A DNA stretch of 64,000 nucleotides from Solidesulfovibrio fructosivorans JJ] (GTDB lineage Bacteria > Desulfobacterota > Desulfovibrionia > Desulfovibrionales > Desulfovibrionaceae): the NCBI RefSeq assembly GCF_000179555.1, contig NZ_AECZ01000016.1, forward strand, positions 46,598-110,597. The letters run 5' to 3'. This document shows positions 25,388 to 34,415 of this stretch, one piece after another. The notes under the pieces were generated by a model that was not told the DNA's origin, did not search any database, and was given only the letters and a program-made list of their open reading frames with translations. How positions within the stretch are numbered: the first letter of the stretch is position 1; each line of letters begins with the position of its first letter. The translations under genes and the position numbers were made by a program.

Positions 25388-26487
25388 AGAGCATGCTTAT
25401 TCTGGCACTGGCCGTGTCCGTGGCGGCTTGCGTGCCAGAACAATCACAACAGGCCAAAGCCCCCTTGCCCGTTTGCGTGTACCGGGTGGCCACAATCGCG
25501 GCCACGTCCGGAGAGCACCCGGCCCAGGCCAGTCGCTATACCGCTGTCATTGCCCCGCGCGAGATGCTTAGCCTCGCGTTCAAGGTCCCTGGCTATGTGC
25601 AGGAGTTAAATCCCAAGGCTCTGGATATGGGCAGTCGCGTCGAAAAGGGCGAGGTGCTGGTCAGGCTGCGTGACGCCGATTACAAATCCCGCCTTACGCA
25701 AGCCAGAGCCAGTTTGGACGAGGTCAATGCCTCCCTGCTCCTGGCCCGGCGCGACCAGGAACGTAACGCCAAGCTCGTTTCCAGCGGGGCGATCGCGCAC
25801 AGTGAATTCGATCGCATTCAGGAAGTACTGGGCGTGGCCCAGGCCAAGGCCGCGCAAGCCCGGGCGGCCGTGGACCAAGCCGAAATCAATCTGCGCGATA
25901 CCATCCTGGCCTCGCCCATGGATGGCCTCGTGGTGCGCCGGGATGTGGAACGCGGCACATTGGTGAAGGAAGGGGCAGTGGCTTTCGTGCTGGCCGACCT
26001 CTCCTCGGTCAAGGCCGTCTTCGCCATGTCCGACCAGGAAGTGGCCCGGGTCAAGGCGGGTGACTCCTTGAACGTAACTGCCGACGCCCTGCCCGAGCGC
26101 CACTTTCCCGGAGTGGTCACGGCCGTGTCCCCCTCGGCCGATACCAAGAGCCGGGCCTTCAATGTGGAAGTGACCATCCCCAACCATGATCTGGCCCTCA
26201 AGGACGGCATGATCGCCTCGGTCAGCCGCGATCCCGCAACACAGGGGGCGAGCGTCGCGGCCGTCCCCCTGGACGCCCTGGCCAGCCCCGGGGGAGACGG
26301 ACACTTCGTGGTGCACCTGCTGCGAACAAACAAGGGCAAGACCTACGCCATGGCCCGCTCCGTCACCGTGGGCGGCGTGATCGGGGACATGGCCACGGTG
26401 ACAGACGGTCTCACGCCGGGCGATCAGGTCATTACTCGGGGGACCACCCTGGCCGAGGACGGGCAGGAAGTGCGGATCATCCGTTAG
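25384..26487 (+). CDS. RND efflux periplasmic adaptor lipoprotein
   Basis: A 367-residue membrane-fusion protein. The lipobox SVAAC places the modified cysteine at residue 16. The lipoyl halves are in LAFKVPGYVQELN and LASPMDGLVVRRDVERGTLV, separated by a coiled-coil hairpin (LTQARASLDEVNASLLLARR). The beta-barrel follows (VKAVFAMSDQEVARVKAGD), then a membrane-proximal domain ending in LAEDGQEVRIIR. This is the complete adaptor set. ATG at 25384 follows GAGGAGG and overlaps the tetR stop. It links the inner-membrane pump to an outer-membrane channel, which is not encoded here. Confidence 0.9.
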   Translation: MKSMLILALAVSVAACVPEQSQQAKAPLPVCVYRVATIAATSGEHPAQASRYTAVIAPREMLSLAFKVPGYVQELNPKALDMGSRVEKGEVLVRLRDADYKSRLTQARASLDEVNASLLLARRDQERNAKLVSSGAIAHSEFDRIQEVLGVAQAKAAQARAAVDQAEINLRDTILASPMDGLVVRRDVERGTLVKEGAVAFVLADLSSVKAVFAMSDQEVARVKAGDSLNVTADALPERHFPGVVTAVSPSADTKSRAFNVEVTIPNHDLALKDGMIASVSRDPATQGASVAAVPLDALASPGGDGHFVVHLLRTNKGKTYAMARSVTVGGVIGDMATVTDGLTPGDQVITRGTTLAEDGQEVRIIR

Positions 26488-26515
26488 CGGCAGGCCGGGA
26501 TGGCCGAGCGACCGG

Positions 26516-26526
26516 CCCCCCCCCCC
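26516..26526. repeat. Homopolymer tract of 11 C between adaptor and pump genes
   Basis: An uninterrupted run of 11 cytosines in the 127-base spacer between the adaptor stop and the pump start. Runs of this length slip during replication. Here it would alter the spacer length or a leader structure, not a reading frame, unless the pump starts further upstream. Confidence 0.8.
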
Positions 26527-26614
26527 GAACATTCCGAAGAAGCGGCCGTGTGCCTGCTCCCGGCTGCCGACGCATTTTTCCATTGAGCAACCGTTGGATA
26601 CGTTGAGGAATATC

Positions 26615-29600
26615 GTGTCACAACCGCATGATGATTCGACCCGGTCGGATGCACTTGGTCCCGACCTGCGTGCCAAACGCAATATGGCCCGCTTTTTCGT
26701 GGAAAACCGCCACATCTCCTGGGTGTTGTTGGTGGCGGTGCTGGCCTGGGGTGTCTTCGGCTATATCCGGATGCCCCAACGAAAGGACCCCGATATTCCA
26801 GTGCGGGTGGCCGCGGTCATCTGCTCCTGGCCAGGGGTGCGGGCCGAGAAGGTCGAGGAGCTGGTCACCCGGCCCATTGAACAGCGTCTGGCCGAGAACA
26901 GCAAAGTCGACCGGGTAGAGTCGGTGTCCAATGCCGGCATGTCCGTGGTCCGGGTGACGCTGCGCGACGAAGTCTCCGGGACGGACGAGATCCTCGACGA
27001 CCTGGACTTGAAGATCAGCGCGCTCAAGGGGCTCCCGGACGGGGCCGGGCCACCCGTCTTCCTCAAGGATTTCGGGGATACGGCCACCCTCATGCTCACG
27101 GTGGCCTCGCCCAAGCCCGGGAAGGCCGAGATCGCCTTGCGGGCCGCCCAGGCCCGGCGCATCGACGCCACACTACGCCGGGGAGAAGATGGTGCCCGCC
27201 TGGGCATGGCCCTTGTCATTCCCTCCGGCGTCCCCCAGGCCCAGGTGGAGCGCAAGCTGGACCGCCTGGAGCACTATCTGCGTACCGTCCCCGAGGTGTC
27301 GGATGTCCACCTGGGCTCCGAGCCCGGCATGGTGGTGGTGGACGTGGCCACGGACATGAAGCCCGAGACCTTCCGTAAGCTCCTCATGCGATTTGCCCGG
27401 GAAAACATCAGGGCGTCGGAACTCAACCCGGACCTTTGGTCGCCGGTTATTTTTGCCGACCCAGCCCACCTGGATAAGGATATGGAGGAACAGGCCGGGG
27501 ACAAATACGGATTCAAGGAGCTGGAAAATTTTACCGACACCATCATGCGGACCCTGCTGGGGGTGCCCGAGGTGGCGAAGGTCTCCCGGTGGGGGGTGCG
27601 CCCGGAGAACGTGTTCCTGGACTATTCCCAAGAGCGGCTGGCCTCGCTCGGCGTTCAACCCTGGCGCATCCAGGAGGCGGTGGGAGCGCGCAATATCGTG
27701 CCCAGTGCCGGTGTCACCGAGTACAACGAGCGCAGCGTCGCCCTTGACCCAAGCGGCGAATTCACGAGCGAAAAGGAGCTTGGCGCCACCATGGTGTCAA
27801 GCGGCCTGTATTTGCGGGACATGGTAGGCATTGAACGCGGATATGAAACCCCGGCGGATACCATCAACCGCTACACCAGCCGGGATGCCAAGGGGCGTTG
27901 GCGCAGCGGCAAGGCCATCACCCTGGCCGTGACCATGCGCGCCGGGGAACAGATCGGCACCTTTTCCAAGGTCGTGGACAAGGCCCTCGACGGACTCAGG
28001 CAGCGCCTGCCCGAGGATCTGATCCTGGCCCGCACCTCGGACCAGCCCAAACAGGTGCGGGAAAGCGTGAGCCTGCTCATGGACAGCCTCTACGAGGCCG
28101 TGGCCCTGGTGGTGCTGGTGGCGGCCATCGGGTTTAGGGAATGGCGCTCCGCCCTGATCATGGCCTTGTCCATTCCCATCACCCTGGCCATGACCTTCGG
28201 CATGATGTCCACCCTGGGCATCGACCTCCAGCAGATATCCATCGCCTCGCTCATTATCGCCCTGGGCCTGCTGGTGGACGACCCGGTGGTCGCGGGCGAC
28301 GCCATCAAGCGCGAACTCGCCTCGGGCACGCCCCGGGAGGTGGCTGCGTGGCTCGGCCCCACCCGCCTGGCCAAGGCCATCCTATACGCCACCATCACCA
28401 ACATCGTGGCCTATCTGCCCTTCCTTTTCCTCTCGGGCGATAAGGGGCGGTTCCTCTACAGCCTGCCGGTGGTGATCACCTGTTCTCTTGTCGCCTCGCG
28501 TCTGGTGTCCATGAGCTTCATTCCTCTGCTCGGCTACTACCTTTTGCGTCCGGCCAAGGATGTGCCGCGCCAGGACCGGGGATTCGCCCGGCACTACTAC
28601 CGCTTGGGCGGCTGGCTCATCGACCATCGCTGGAAGGCCTTCACTGCGTCGCTGCTGTTGGTGGCGGTGGGATTCGGGGCGAAGAGCCTGCTTAAGCCCA
28701 TGTTTTTTCCCGTCGACCGATCCTACCTGTCCTACGTGGACGTGACCCTGCCCGAGGATGCGCCCATCGAATTCACCGCCAGGATCGCCGGGCAGGTGGA
28801 GCAGGCCATCTTGGGCGAAGCCCGGCACTTCGGCGAGACACACAGCGACTACCCGACCCCCGTGGTTTCCCTGACGACCTTTGTGGGCGGAGGTGGCCCT
28901 CGATTCTGGTTTTCGGTCACTCCGGAACTCAAGAAGCCAAACTACGCCCAGATTCTCGTTCAGGTGCGCGACAAGCACGTGACCGAACTGTTTTGCGGTC
29001 CCCTCCAGTCCGCCCTGGGGGACGCATTCCCAGGCGTCCGGGTGGACGTACGCCGCTTGGAGAGCGGCCCGCCTATCGGCATTCCGGTTCAGGTGCGCAT
29101 CTCCGGCCAGGACGAGGTCGCCCTGCGTCAAGCCGCCACCCGGCTGCGGAAGGTTTTCAAGAGCATGCCCATCACCGACCGGGTCAGTGATGACTGGGGC
29201 GGCTACCGCTTTTCCGCCCGGGTGGACATTGATCCGGACAAGGCCCTGCTGGCCGGAGTCACCAATCAGGATGTCGCGCGGTCCACGTCCCTGGCCGTGG
29301 GAGGGCTCACCCTGACAAGCCTGCGCGAAGGGAGGTTGACCATCCCCGTGGTACTGCGGCTGCAGGGCGAAGAGCGCGCCAAGCTTTCGGACTTGGCCAA
29401 CCTTTACGTCTACCCGCAGAGCTCGGACCACAAGGTTCCGCTCACCCAGGTGGCGAACCTGACCTGGGGCATGGATGCGGCGCGCATCGCCCGGCGCAAC
29501 CATTTCCCCACCATCACCGTGTCCTGCTTCCCCATGCCCGGAGTGCTGCCCTCGGAGGTCGTCTCCGCGGCCATGCCCGCCATCAAGGCCCTGGAAGCGG

Positions 29601-30154
29601 ATCTGCCCCCGGGCCTGACGCTTGCCATCGGTGGCGAACACGAAGAGCAGGTCAAGGGCTTCGCGGAGATGGGCGTGGTCATGGGGATATCGGTGGCGAT
29701 GATCTACTTGGCCTTGCTCTTCCAGTTCAAAAACGCGGTGAAGCCGTTGCTGGTATTCGGGGCCATCCCCTACGGCGTTTCAGGGGCCTTCATTTCGCTT
29801 GCGATTATGGGCCAGCCTTTCGGGTTCATGGCCTTTTTGGGCATCGCCAGCCTGATCGGCGTAATCGTGAGCCACGTGATCGTGCTTTTTGACTTCATCG
29901 AGGAAAAACTGGAAGAGGGGGAACCCTTGCGCCAAGCTATCCTGGACGCCGGCCTTATCCGGATGCGCCCCGTGCTGATCACCGTTGGCGCTACGATAAC
30001 GGCGCTCTTCCCTCTTGCCATGCATGGCGGCCCGCTTTGGGAGGCTTTGTGTTACGCTCAGATCGGCGGCTTGGCCGTAGCCACCTTCGTCACCCTGCTC
30101 ATGGTGCCGGTGCTGTACGCTATCGCGGCCTTTGACCTGAAAGTCGTGCGATGA
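26615..30154 (+). CDS. RND-family multidrug efflux pump, inner-membrane subunit
   Basis: A protein of about 1,179 residues with the RND duplication: TM1 (HISWVLLVAVLAWGVFGYI), a large porter loop, TM2-6 with the proton-relay pair in LGLLVDDPVVAGDA (about residue 554), a second loop, and TM8-12 ending in MVPVLYAIAAFDLKVVR. The paired aspartates in TM4 are those of drug exporters such as AcrB. It is some 120 residues longer than AcrB, spread over both loops. I prefer the GTG at 26615 (GAGGAA upstream) over the TTG at 26594. It is the third gene of the tetR operon; the outer-membrane channel is missing from the locus. Confidence 0.9.
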   Translation: MSQPHDDSTRSDALGPDLRAKRNMARFFVENRHISWVLLVAVLAWGVFGYIRMPQRKDPDIPVRVAAVICSWPGVRAEKVEELVTRPIEQRLAENSKVDRVESVSNAGMSVVRVTLRDEVSGTDEILDDLDLKISALKGLPDGAGPPVFLKDFGDTATLMLTVASPKPGKAEIALRAAQARRIDATLRRGEDGARLGMALVIPSGVPQAQVERKLDRLEHYLRTVPEVSDVHLGSEPGMVVVDVATDMKPETFRKLLMRFARENIRASELNPDLWSPVIFADPAHLDKDMEEQAGDKYGFKELENFTDTIMRTLLGVPEVAKVSRWGVRPENVFLDYSQERLASLGVQPWRIQEAVGARNIVPSAGVTEYNERSVALDPSGEFTSEKELGATMVSSGLYLRDMVGIERGYETPADTINRYTSRDAKGRWRSGKAITLAVTMRAGEQIGTFSKVVDKALDGLRQRLPEDLILARTSDQPKQVRESVSLLMDSLYEAVALVVLVAAIGFREWRSALIMALSIPITLAMTFGMMSTLGIDLQQISIASLIIALGLLVDDPVVAGDAIKRELASGTPREVAAWLGPTRLAKAILYATITNIVAYLPFLFLSGDKGRFLYSLPVVITCSLVASRLVSMSFIPLLGYYLLRPAKDVPRQDRGFARHYYRLGGWLIDHRWKAFTASLLLVAVGFGAKSLLKPMFFPVDRSYLSYVDVTLPEDAPIEFTARIAGQVEQAILGEARHFGETHSDYPTPVVSLTTFVGGGGPRFWFSVTPELKKPNYAQILVQVRDKHVTELFCGPLQSALGDAFPGVRVDVRRLESGPPIGIPVQVRISGQDEVALRQAATRLRKVFKSMPITDRVSDDWGGYRFSARVDIDPDKALLAGVTNQDVARSTSLAVGGLTLTSLREGRLTIPVVLRLQGEERAKLSDLANLYVYPQSSDHKVPLTQVANLTWGMDAARIARRNHFPTITVSCFPMPGVLPSEVVSAAMPAIKALEADLPPGLTLAIGGEHEEQVKGFAEMGVVMGISVAMIYLALLFQFKNAVKPLLVFGAIPYGVSGAFISLAIMGQPFGFMAFLGIASLIGVIVSHVIVLFDFIEEKLEEGEPLRQAILDAGLIRMRPVLITVGATITALFPLAMHGGPLWEALCYAQIGGLAVATFVTLLMVPVLYAIAAFDLKVVR

Positions 30155-30503
30155 TCCCGCGTATGGAAACCAAAACGAGAACTCGGCTGGGAAATTGTTC
30201 TCTCGCTTCCAGGACGCGGCTATCCAGACGGCACTCCAGCAGGCCGAGGCGTTGTCGGCGCAGTGGACCGCCTGAGCATTGTCGACCGTCGCGACCTAGC
30301 AGGTGTTCAGTTCGCCATGCCCTGATTTCATATGAAATTCCGATGAAATAAGTGCGTTCCAATCAGGAACCGCCGCCTATACTCAGCCTATATCCCCATG
30401 GCACCCCCCCGTCTGCCTCGGCGCGGGCCAACGTCTGCCCGAATGTTATCCAAAATTCCCGCGTTATCCCGTATGGTTGTCCAAGTTGTTATCCAGCCCG
30501 GTT
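30155..30503. other. Intergenic region after the efflux operon, no gene seen
   Basis: About 350 bases with no convincing coding region on either strand. It leads into the right copy of the direct repeat and the tRNA-Arg terminator. A string of GTTATCC words occurs near 30,443-30,505, without evident function. Confidence 0.5.
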
Positions 30504-30540
30504 ATCCACACGAAAAAAAGGGTCAGGCGAACAAAGCCTG
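30504..30540. repeat. 37-bp direct repeat, right copy
   Basis: The same 37 bases as at 24,439-24,475 with one substitution. This copy is part of the complete terminator of tRNA-Arg and is therefore the likely original. The distance between copies is 6,065 bases, exactly enclosing the tetR-efflux operon. Confidence 0.85.
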
Positions 30541-30545
30541 ACCCC
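30513..30545 (-). terminator. Intrinsic terminator of tRNA-Arg
   Basis: On the minus strand a 9-bp perfect stem GGGTCAGGC / GCCTGACCC with a 7-base loop is followed by seven T. It begins about 13 bases after the CCA end of the tRNA. Confidence 0.85.
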
Positions 30546-30557
30546 TTGAATGAACTC

Positions 30558-30634
30558 TGGTGCGCCCACAGGGATTCGAACCCCGGGCCGTCTGCTTAGA
30601 AGGCAGATGCTCTATCCGACTGAGCTATGGGCGC
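30558..30634 (-). tRNA. tRNA-Arg (anticodon TCT)
   Basis: A 77-base cloverleaf on the minus strand. The acceptor stem GCGCCCA pairs with TGGGCGC, the anticodon loop CTTCTAA sits on a CTGC.. stem, the T-arm is GGGGTTCGAATCCC, and CCA is encoded. It reads AGA/AGG codons, rare in a high-GC genome. A strong terminator follows. Confidence 0.95.
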
Positions 30635-30747
30635 GTTGCAGGCATACCTAATCAAGCCCCCGCATGCGGTCAAGGCCGCGCTTGACGAAACACCACCGCA
30701 AGCCCAAACTGCTTAACCCCGGCCGTCCCCGCAACCAGGAGGGAGAC

Positions 30748-31530
30748 ATGAATCTGCGCGTGCTCGGCTGCTCCGGCTCGGACCTCCCCGGCCACAACCT
30801 GACCGCCTTTCTGGTCAACGACACCGTCCTGCTCGACGCCGGAACCGTCACGTCCGCCCTCGATCTGGCCGCACAGGCCCGCATCGAACATATTTTCGTC
30901 AGCCACGCCCACCTGGATCACATCAAGGACATCCTGTTTCTGGCCGACAACCTCATCGAATTCTTCGCCGGGAAAAAACGGCCGCCGTTGCAGATTCACG
31001 GCCTGCCCGAGGTCCTCGACGCCATCGCCGCCCATCTTTTGAACGACACCATCTGGCCGGATTTCACCGTCATCCCGGAAAATTCGCCGGTTCTGACCTA
31101 TGCCCCCATGGCCCCGGGCGAGCCCGTCGTCATCGGCGAGCTTACCGTGGCGACCTACCCGGTCAACCACGCCAAGGCCGCCTCGGGCTACGTGCTGTGG
31201 GAAGACGGCGGGGCGAAAAACCTGGCTTATACCGGCGACACCGGCCCCTGCGACGCCTGGTGGGACTTTTGCGACGCGCTTCCCTTCTCCCTGCGCCACC
31301 TTGTCACCGAAGCCTCCTTTCCGTCGGATATGGAGGCCCTGGCCACCGCGTCCAAGCACCTCACCCCGCGTCTTTTGCGCGCCGAGCTTCGCAAGCTGCG
31401 CGCCAGCCCCGAAATCCACATCTACCATATGAAGGCCCCTTTCGCCGCCCGCATCGAAGACGAGCTGGAACGCGAACTGGCCGGGCATTCCTATCATCTG
31501 CTGCGCGAACATGATTGCATCACCATCTGA
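30748..31530 (+). CDS. MBL-fold phosphodiesterase-like hydrolase
   Basis: A 260-residue metallo-beta-lactamase-fold protein. The metal motif SHAHLDHIKD starts at residue 52, further ligands lie in VNHAKAASGY and LAYTGDTGP, and the terminal histidine is in IHIYHMKAPF. The pattern matches the RNase Z / class II cyclic-nucleotide phosphodiesterase branch, but the long flexible arm of true RNase Z is missing. ATG at 30748 follows AGGAGGGAG. It overlaps folC by 20 bases, so the two are co-transcribed. Its substrate, possibly 3',5'-cyclic nucleotides, is inferred only. Confidence 0.75.
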   Translation: MNLRVLGCSGSDLPGHNLTAFLVNDTVLLDAGTVTSALDLAAQARIEHIFVSHAHLDHIKDILFLADNLIEFFAGKKRPPLQIHGLPEVLDAIAAHLLNDTIWPDFTVIPENSPVLTYAPMAPGEPVVIGELTVATYPVNHAKAASGYVLWEDGGAKNLAYTGDTGPCDAWWDFCDALPFSLRHLVTEASFPSDMEALATASKHLTPRLLRAELRKLRASPEIHIYHMKAPFAARIEDELERELAGHSYHLLREHDCITI

Positions 31531-32803
31531 ATTCACCGATTTCGCCGCGTTTGCGGCCTATCTCGACAGCCTGGGTCTTTTCCACATGGAGCTCGGGCCG
31601 CACCGGATGCAGGCGGCACTGGCCGGCATGCGCCTTTCCACCCTGCCCCATCTGGCCGTCCAGGTCGTCGGCACCAACGGCAAGGGCTCCACGGGCGCCT
31701 TTCTCGCCGCCATGCTGGCCGCCCACGGTCTGCCCACCGGGCTCTACCTTTCGCCCCACTTCGTCGACGTGCGCGAGCGCATTCTCATGAACGGGCGCAT
31801 GCTCGACCAGACGGACTGGGTGGCGGCGGCCAATGCCGTCATGGCCGCCACGCGCGGCGGCGGCAAAAAGGGCAAGCTCACCTATTTCGAACTGCTGACC
31901 GCCATGGCGGTCCGGCTTTTCACCGACCAGGGAGCGGAAGCGGCCGTGTACGAAGCCGGGCTTGGCGGCGCGGGCGACGCCACCACCGCCCTTGGCCGCG
32001 ACCTCGTGCTTTTCACGCCCATCGGCCTGGACCATGCGGCGGTCATCGGCCCCACCCTGGCCGACATCGCCCGCGACAAGGCCGGGGCCATGGTCCCGGG
32101 CGGAGTGGCCGTAACCGGCCCCCAGCCCACGGAAGTCATGCGCATCCTGCGCCAGGAAGCGGATGCGCGCGGCACGCGGCTCCACCTTGCCGGCGAACTG
32201 GCCGCCCATGACGCCAAGACCCGCCATGCCGCGCTTTTCGGCAACCCCCGCCTGGACATCCCCGCCGCCCGGCTGCGCCTGGCCGGGCCGCACCAGTCCG
32301 ACAACGCCGCCCTGGCCCTGGCCGGATTCTCGATTTGCGCCAGAAAGCTCGGCATCGAGCCGAACCCGGAAGCCCTGTCCCGGGCCCTGACCGAAACCTT
32401 TCTTCCCGGCCGGCTGCACCTGCTCAAGCTCCCGGACATGACGCCCGGGCTGCTTCTGGACTGCGCCCACAATCCGCCGGCGATGGCCGCCCTGGCCGAG
32501 GCGCTCGGATCCCTGCGCATCGCCCCGGCGGCGCTGGTCTTCACCTGCCTTGGCGACAAGGACCTTGCCGCCATCGCGCCGCTGGCCTCCAAGCTGACCG
32601 CCGGGCCCATCTACGTGCCCGAGCTGCCGGGCGTATCCCGGGCCAGGCCCGCGGCCGAAGTCGCGGCCGCCTTGGGCGAACGCGCCGTCACCGTGGCCGA
32701 CCCTGCCGCCGCGCTTGACGCCGTGCGCCGCCTGGACGGGACGGTGGTCGTATGCGGCTCCATGTACCTGCTGGCGGCGCTTTTCGCCGCCCCGCAAAAT
32801 TGA
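31511..32803 (+). CDS. folC: Bifunctional folylpolyglutamate synthase / dihydrofolate synthase
   Basis: A 430-residue Mur-ligase-family enzyme that adds glutamate to (dihydro)folate. The ATP loop is VGTNGKGSTGAF (residues 53-64), followed by the Omega loop with SPHFVDVRERI, the metal/substrate strand YEAGLGGAGDATTAL, GLDHAAVIGPTLADIARDKAG (carbamylated lysine region), and C-terminal DCAHNPPAMAAL. All typical motifs and the usual length are present. The start at 31511 lies inside the previous gene; there is no strong ribosome site, which suggests coupling. Cytoplasmic. Confidence 0.93.
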   Translation: MIASPSEFTDFAAFAAYLDSLGLFHMELGPHRMQAALAGMRLSTLPHLAVQVVGTNGKGSTGAFLAAMLAAHGLPTGLYLSPHFVDVRERILMNGRMLDQTDWVAAANAVMAATRGGGKKGKLTYFELLTAMAVRLFTDQGAEAAVYEAGLGGAGDATTALGRDLVLFTPIGLDHAAVIGPTLADIARDKAGAMVPGGVAVTGPQPTEVMRILRQEADARGTRLHLAGELAAHDAKTRHAALFGNPRLDIPAARLRLAGPHQSDNAALALAGFSICARKLGIEPNPEALSRALTETFLPGRLHLLKLPDMTPGLLLDCAHNPPAMAALAEALGSLRIAPAALVFTCLGDKDLAAIAPLASKLTAGPIYVPELPGVSRARPAAEVAAALGERAVTVADPAAALDAVRRLDGTVVVCGSMYLLAALFAAPQN

Positions 32804-32870
32804 TCTCGGGCGGGTTTGCGGCTAGGCTGACGCTTCCACGCGGCCGCGCCTGACCTCCGGCAATGTCCTT

Positions 32871-34328
32871 ATGACGTTGCCGGAAGGCGCTGCGCACCGC
32901 CAACCCGAACTTCCCGGAAGCGCCGTGCAAAACCTCTTTCGCCTGCTGCCCGCCGTGGACGCGGTCCTGGCCGATCTGGCGGACATCCCCGACCTCGCCG
33001 ATGCGCCGCGCCCGCTCGTGCACGATGCGGTCACGGATTTTCTCGACGGACTGCGCGCCGACATCAAGGCCGGCCGCATCACCGATCCCACCCAGCTCGC
33101 CCCCGAGGCGCTCACCGCCCAGTGCGCCCGGTTCGCCGTCGCCGCCTGCCGGCCCCATTTCCGGCGCGTGGTCAACGCCACGGGCGTGGTGGTGCACACC
33201 AACCTCGGCCGCTCGCTTCTGGCCGACGCCGCCATCGACGCCGCGGCCGCCGCCTGCCGGCGCTACTCCAACCTGGAATTCGACCTCGCCGCCGGCGAGC
33301 GCGGCAGCCGCTACAGCCACGTGGTGGACATCCTGCGCAAGCTCACCGGAGCCGAAGCGGCGCTCGTCGTCAACAACAACGCCGCCGCCGTGCTCATCGC
33401 CCTGGAAACTCTGGCCAAGGGCCGCGAGGCCATCGTCTCGCGCGGCCAGCTCGTCGAGATCGGCGGCTCGTTTCGCATCCCCGAGGTCATGGCCAAATCC
33501 GGGGCCATCCTGCGCGAGGTCGGGGCCACCAACCGCACCCATCCCCGGGACTACGAAAACGCCATCTCCGAGGACACGGCGCTTCTGCTCAAGGTCCACG
33601 CCTCCAACTATCGCATCATCGGATTCACCAAGGAAGTCTCGCTGCCCGAGCTGGTGGCCATCGGCCGCGCCCATGACCTGCCCGTGATGGAGGACCTCGG
33701 CAGCGGCAACCTGACCGATTTCGCCGGCATCGGGCTGCCCGGCGAACCGACGGTGCAGCAGGCCGTGGCCTCGGGCGCGGACATCGTGACCTTTTCCGGG
33801 GACAAGGTCCTCGGCGGGCCGCAAGCCGGCATCCTCGTGGGCAAGGCCCAATATATCGAGGCGATCCGCAAAAACCCGCTCAACCGGGCCGTACGCATCG
33901 ACAAAATGACGCTCGCCGCCCTCGAGGCCACACTGCGCCTGTACCTCGATCCGCAAACCGCCAGAAAGGAAATCCCGACCCTGGCCATGATTACGGCCTC
34001 GCCCGAAGCGCTGGCCAAAAAGGCCCGGCGGCTGGCAGCGATCCTCAAAAAATCCCTGGCCGGACGTTACGCCGTCAAAGCCCTGCCCGGCGCCTCGCGA
34101 GTCGGAGGCGGCGCCTTTCCGGAACACGACCTGCCGACCACCCAGGTCTCCTTGACGCCCCTTGCCGGCGCGCCCTCGCCGGACGCCCTGCGCGAACGGC
34201 TGCTCGTCACCGATCCGCCGCTTATCGGGCGCATCGAGGGCGACGCCTTTCTCCTGGACCCGCGCACCCTGGCCGACGATGAACTGAAGCTCGTGGCCCG
34301 GGTGCTGGACGAGGCCCTGGCCGGCTGA
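32871..34328 (+). CDS. selA: L-seryl-tRNA(Sec) selenium transferase
   Basis: A 485-residue pyridoxal-phosphate enzyme that converts seryl-tRNA(Sec) to selenocysteyl-tRNA using selenophosphate. Seen: N-terminal tRNA-binding region, NATGVVVHTNLGRSLL, RYSNLEFDLAAGERGSRY, VNNNAAAVLIAL, and the PLP lysine in TFSGDKVLGGPQAG (about Lys312). The length is normal. It is followed by an M18 aminopeptidase gene and then selB. Neither selD nor tRNA-Sec is in the window. It implies selenoproteins such as formate dehydrogenase or hydrogenase in this organism. Confidence 0.95.
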   Translation: MTLPEGAAHRQPELPGSAVQNLFRLLPAVDAVLADLADIPDLADAPRPLVHDAVTDFLDGLRADIKAGRITDPTQLAPEALTAQCARFAVAACRPHFRRVVNATGVVVHTNLGRSLLADAAIDAAAAACRRYSNLEFDLAAGERGSRYSHVVDILRKLTGAEAALVVNNNAAAVLIALETLAKGREAIVSRGQLVEIGGSFRIPEVMAKSGAILREVGATNRTHPRDYENAISEDTALLLKVHASNYRIIGFTKEVSLPELVAIGRAHDLPVMEDLGSGNLTDFAGIGLPGEPTVQQAVASGADIVTFSGDKVLGGPQAGILVGKAQYIEAIRKNPLNRAVRIDKMTLAALEATLRLYLDPQTARKEIPTLAMITASPEALAKKARRLAAILKKSLAGRYAVKALPGASRVGGGAFPEHDLPTTQVSLTPLAGAPSPDALRERLLVTDPPLIGRIEGDAFLLDPRTLADDELKLVARVLDEALAG

Positions 34329-34415
34329 GCCCGCCCGCGCGGACCGGGGGCTTCCCACCGGGGACTTCGACGCTTACTATGTTGCCATTGTCATTTTTGA
34401 AGGAGCCTTAGCGTC

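Noticed and set aside
30155..30351. Short open frame after the RND pump
   Set aside because: Basic, low-complexity product overlapping the pump stop, with no ribosome site or homology that I can recognise.
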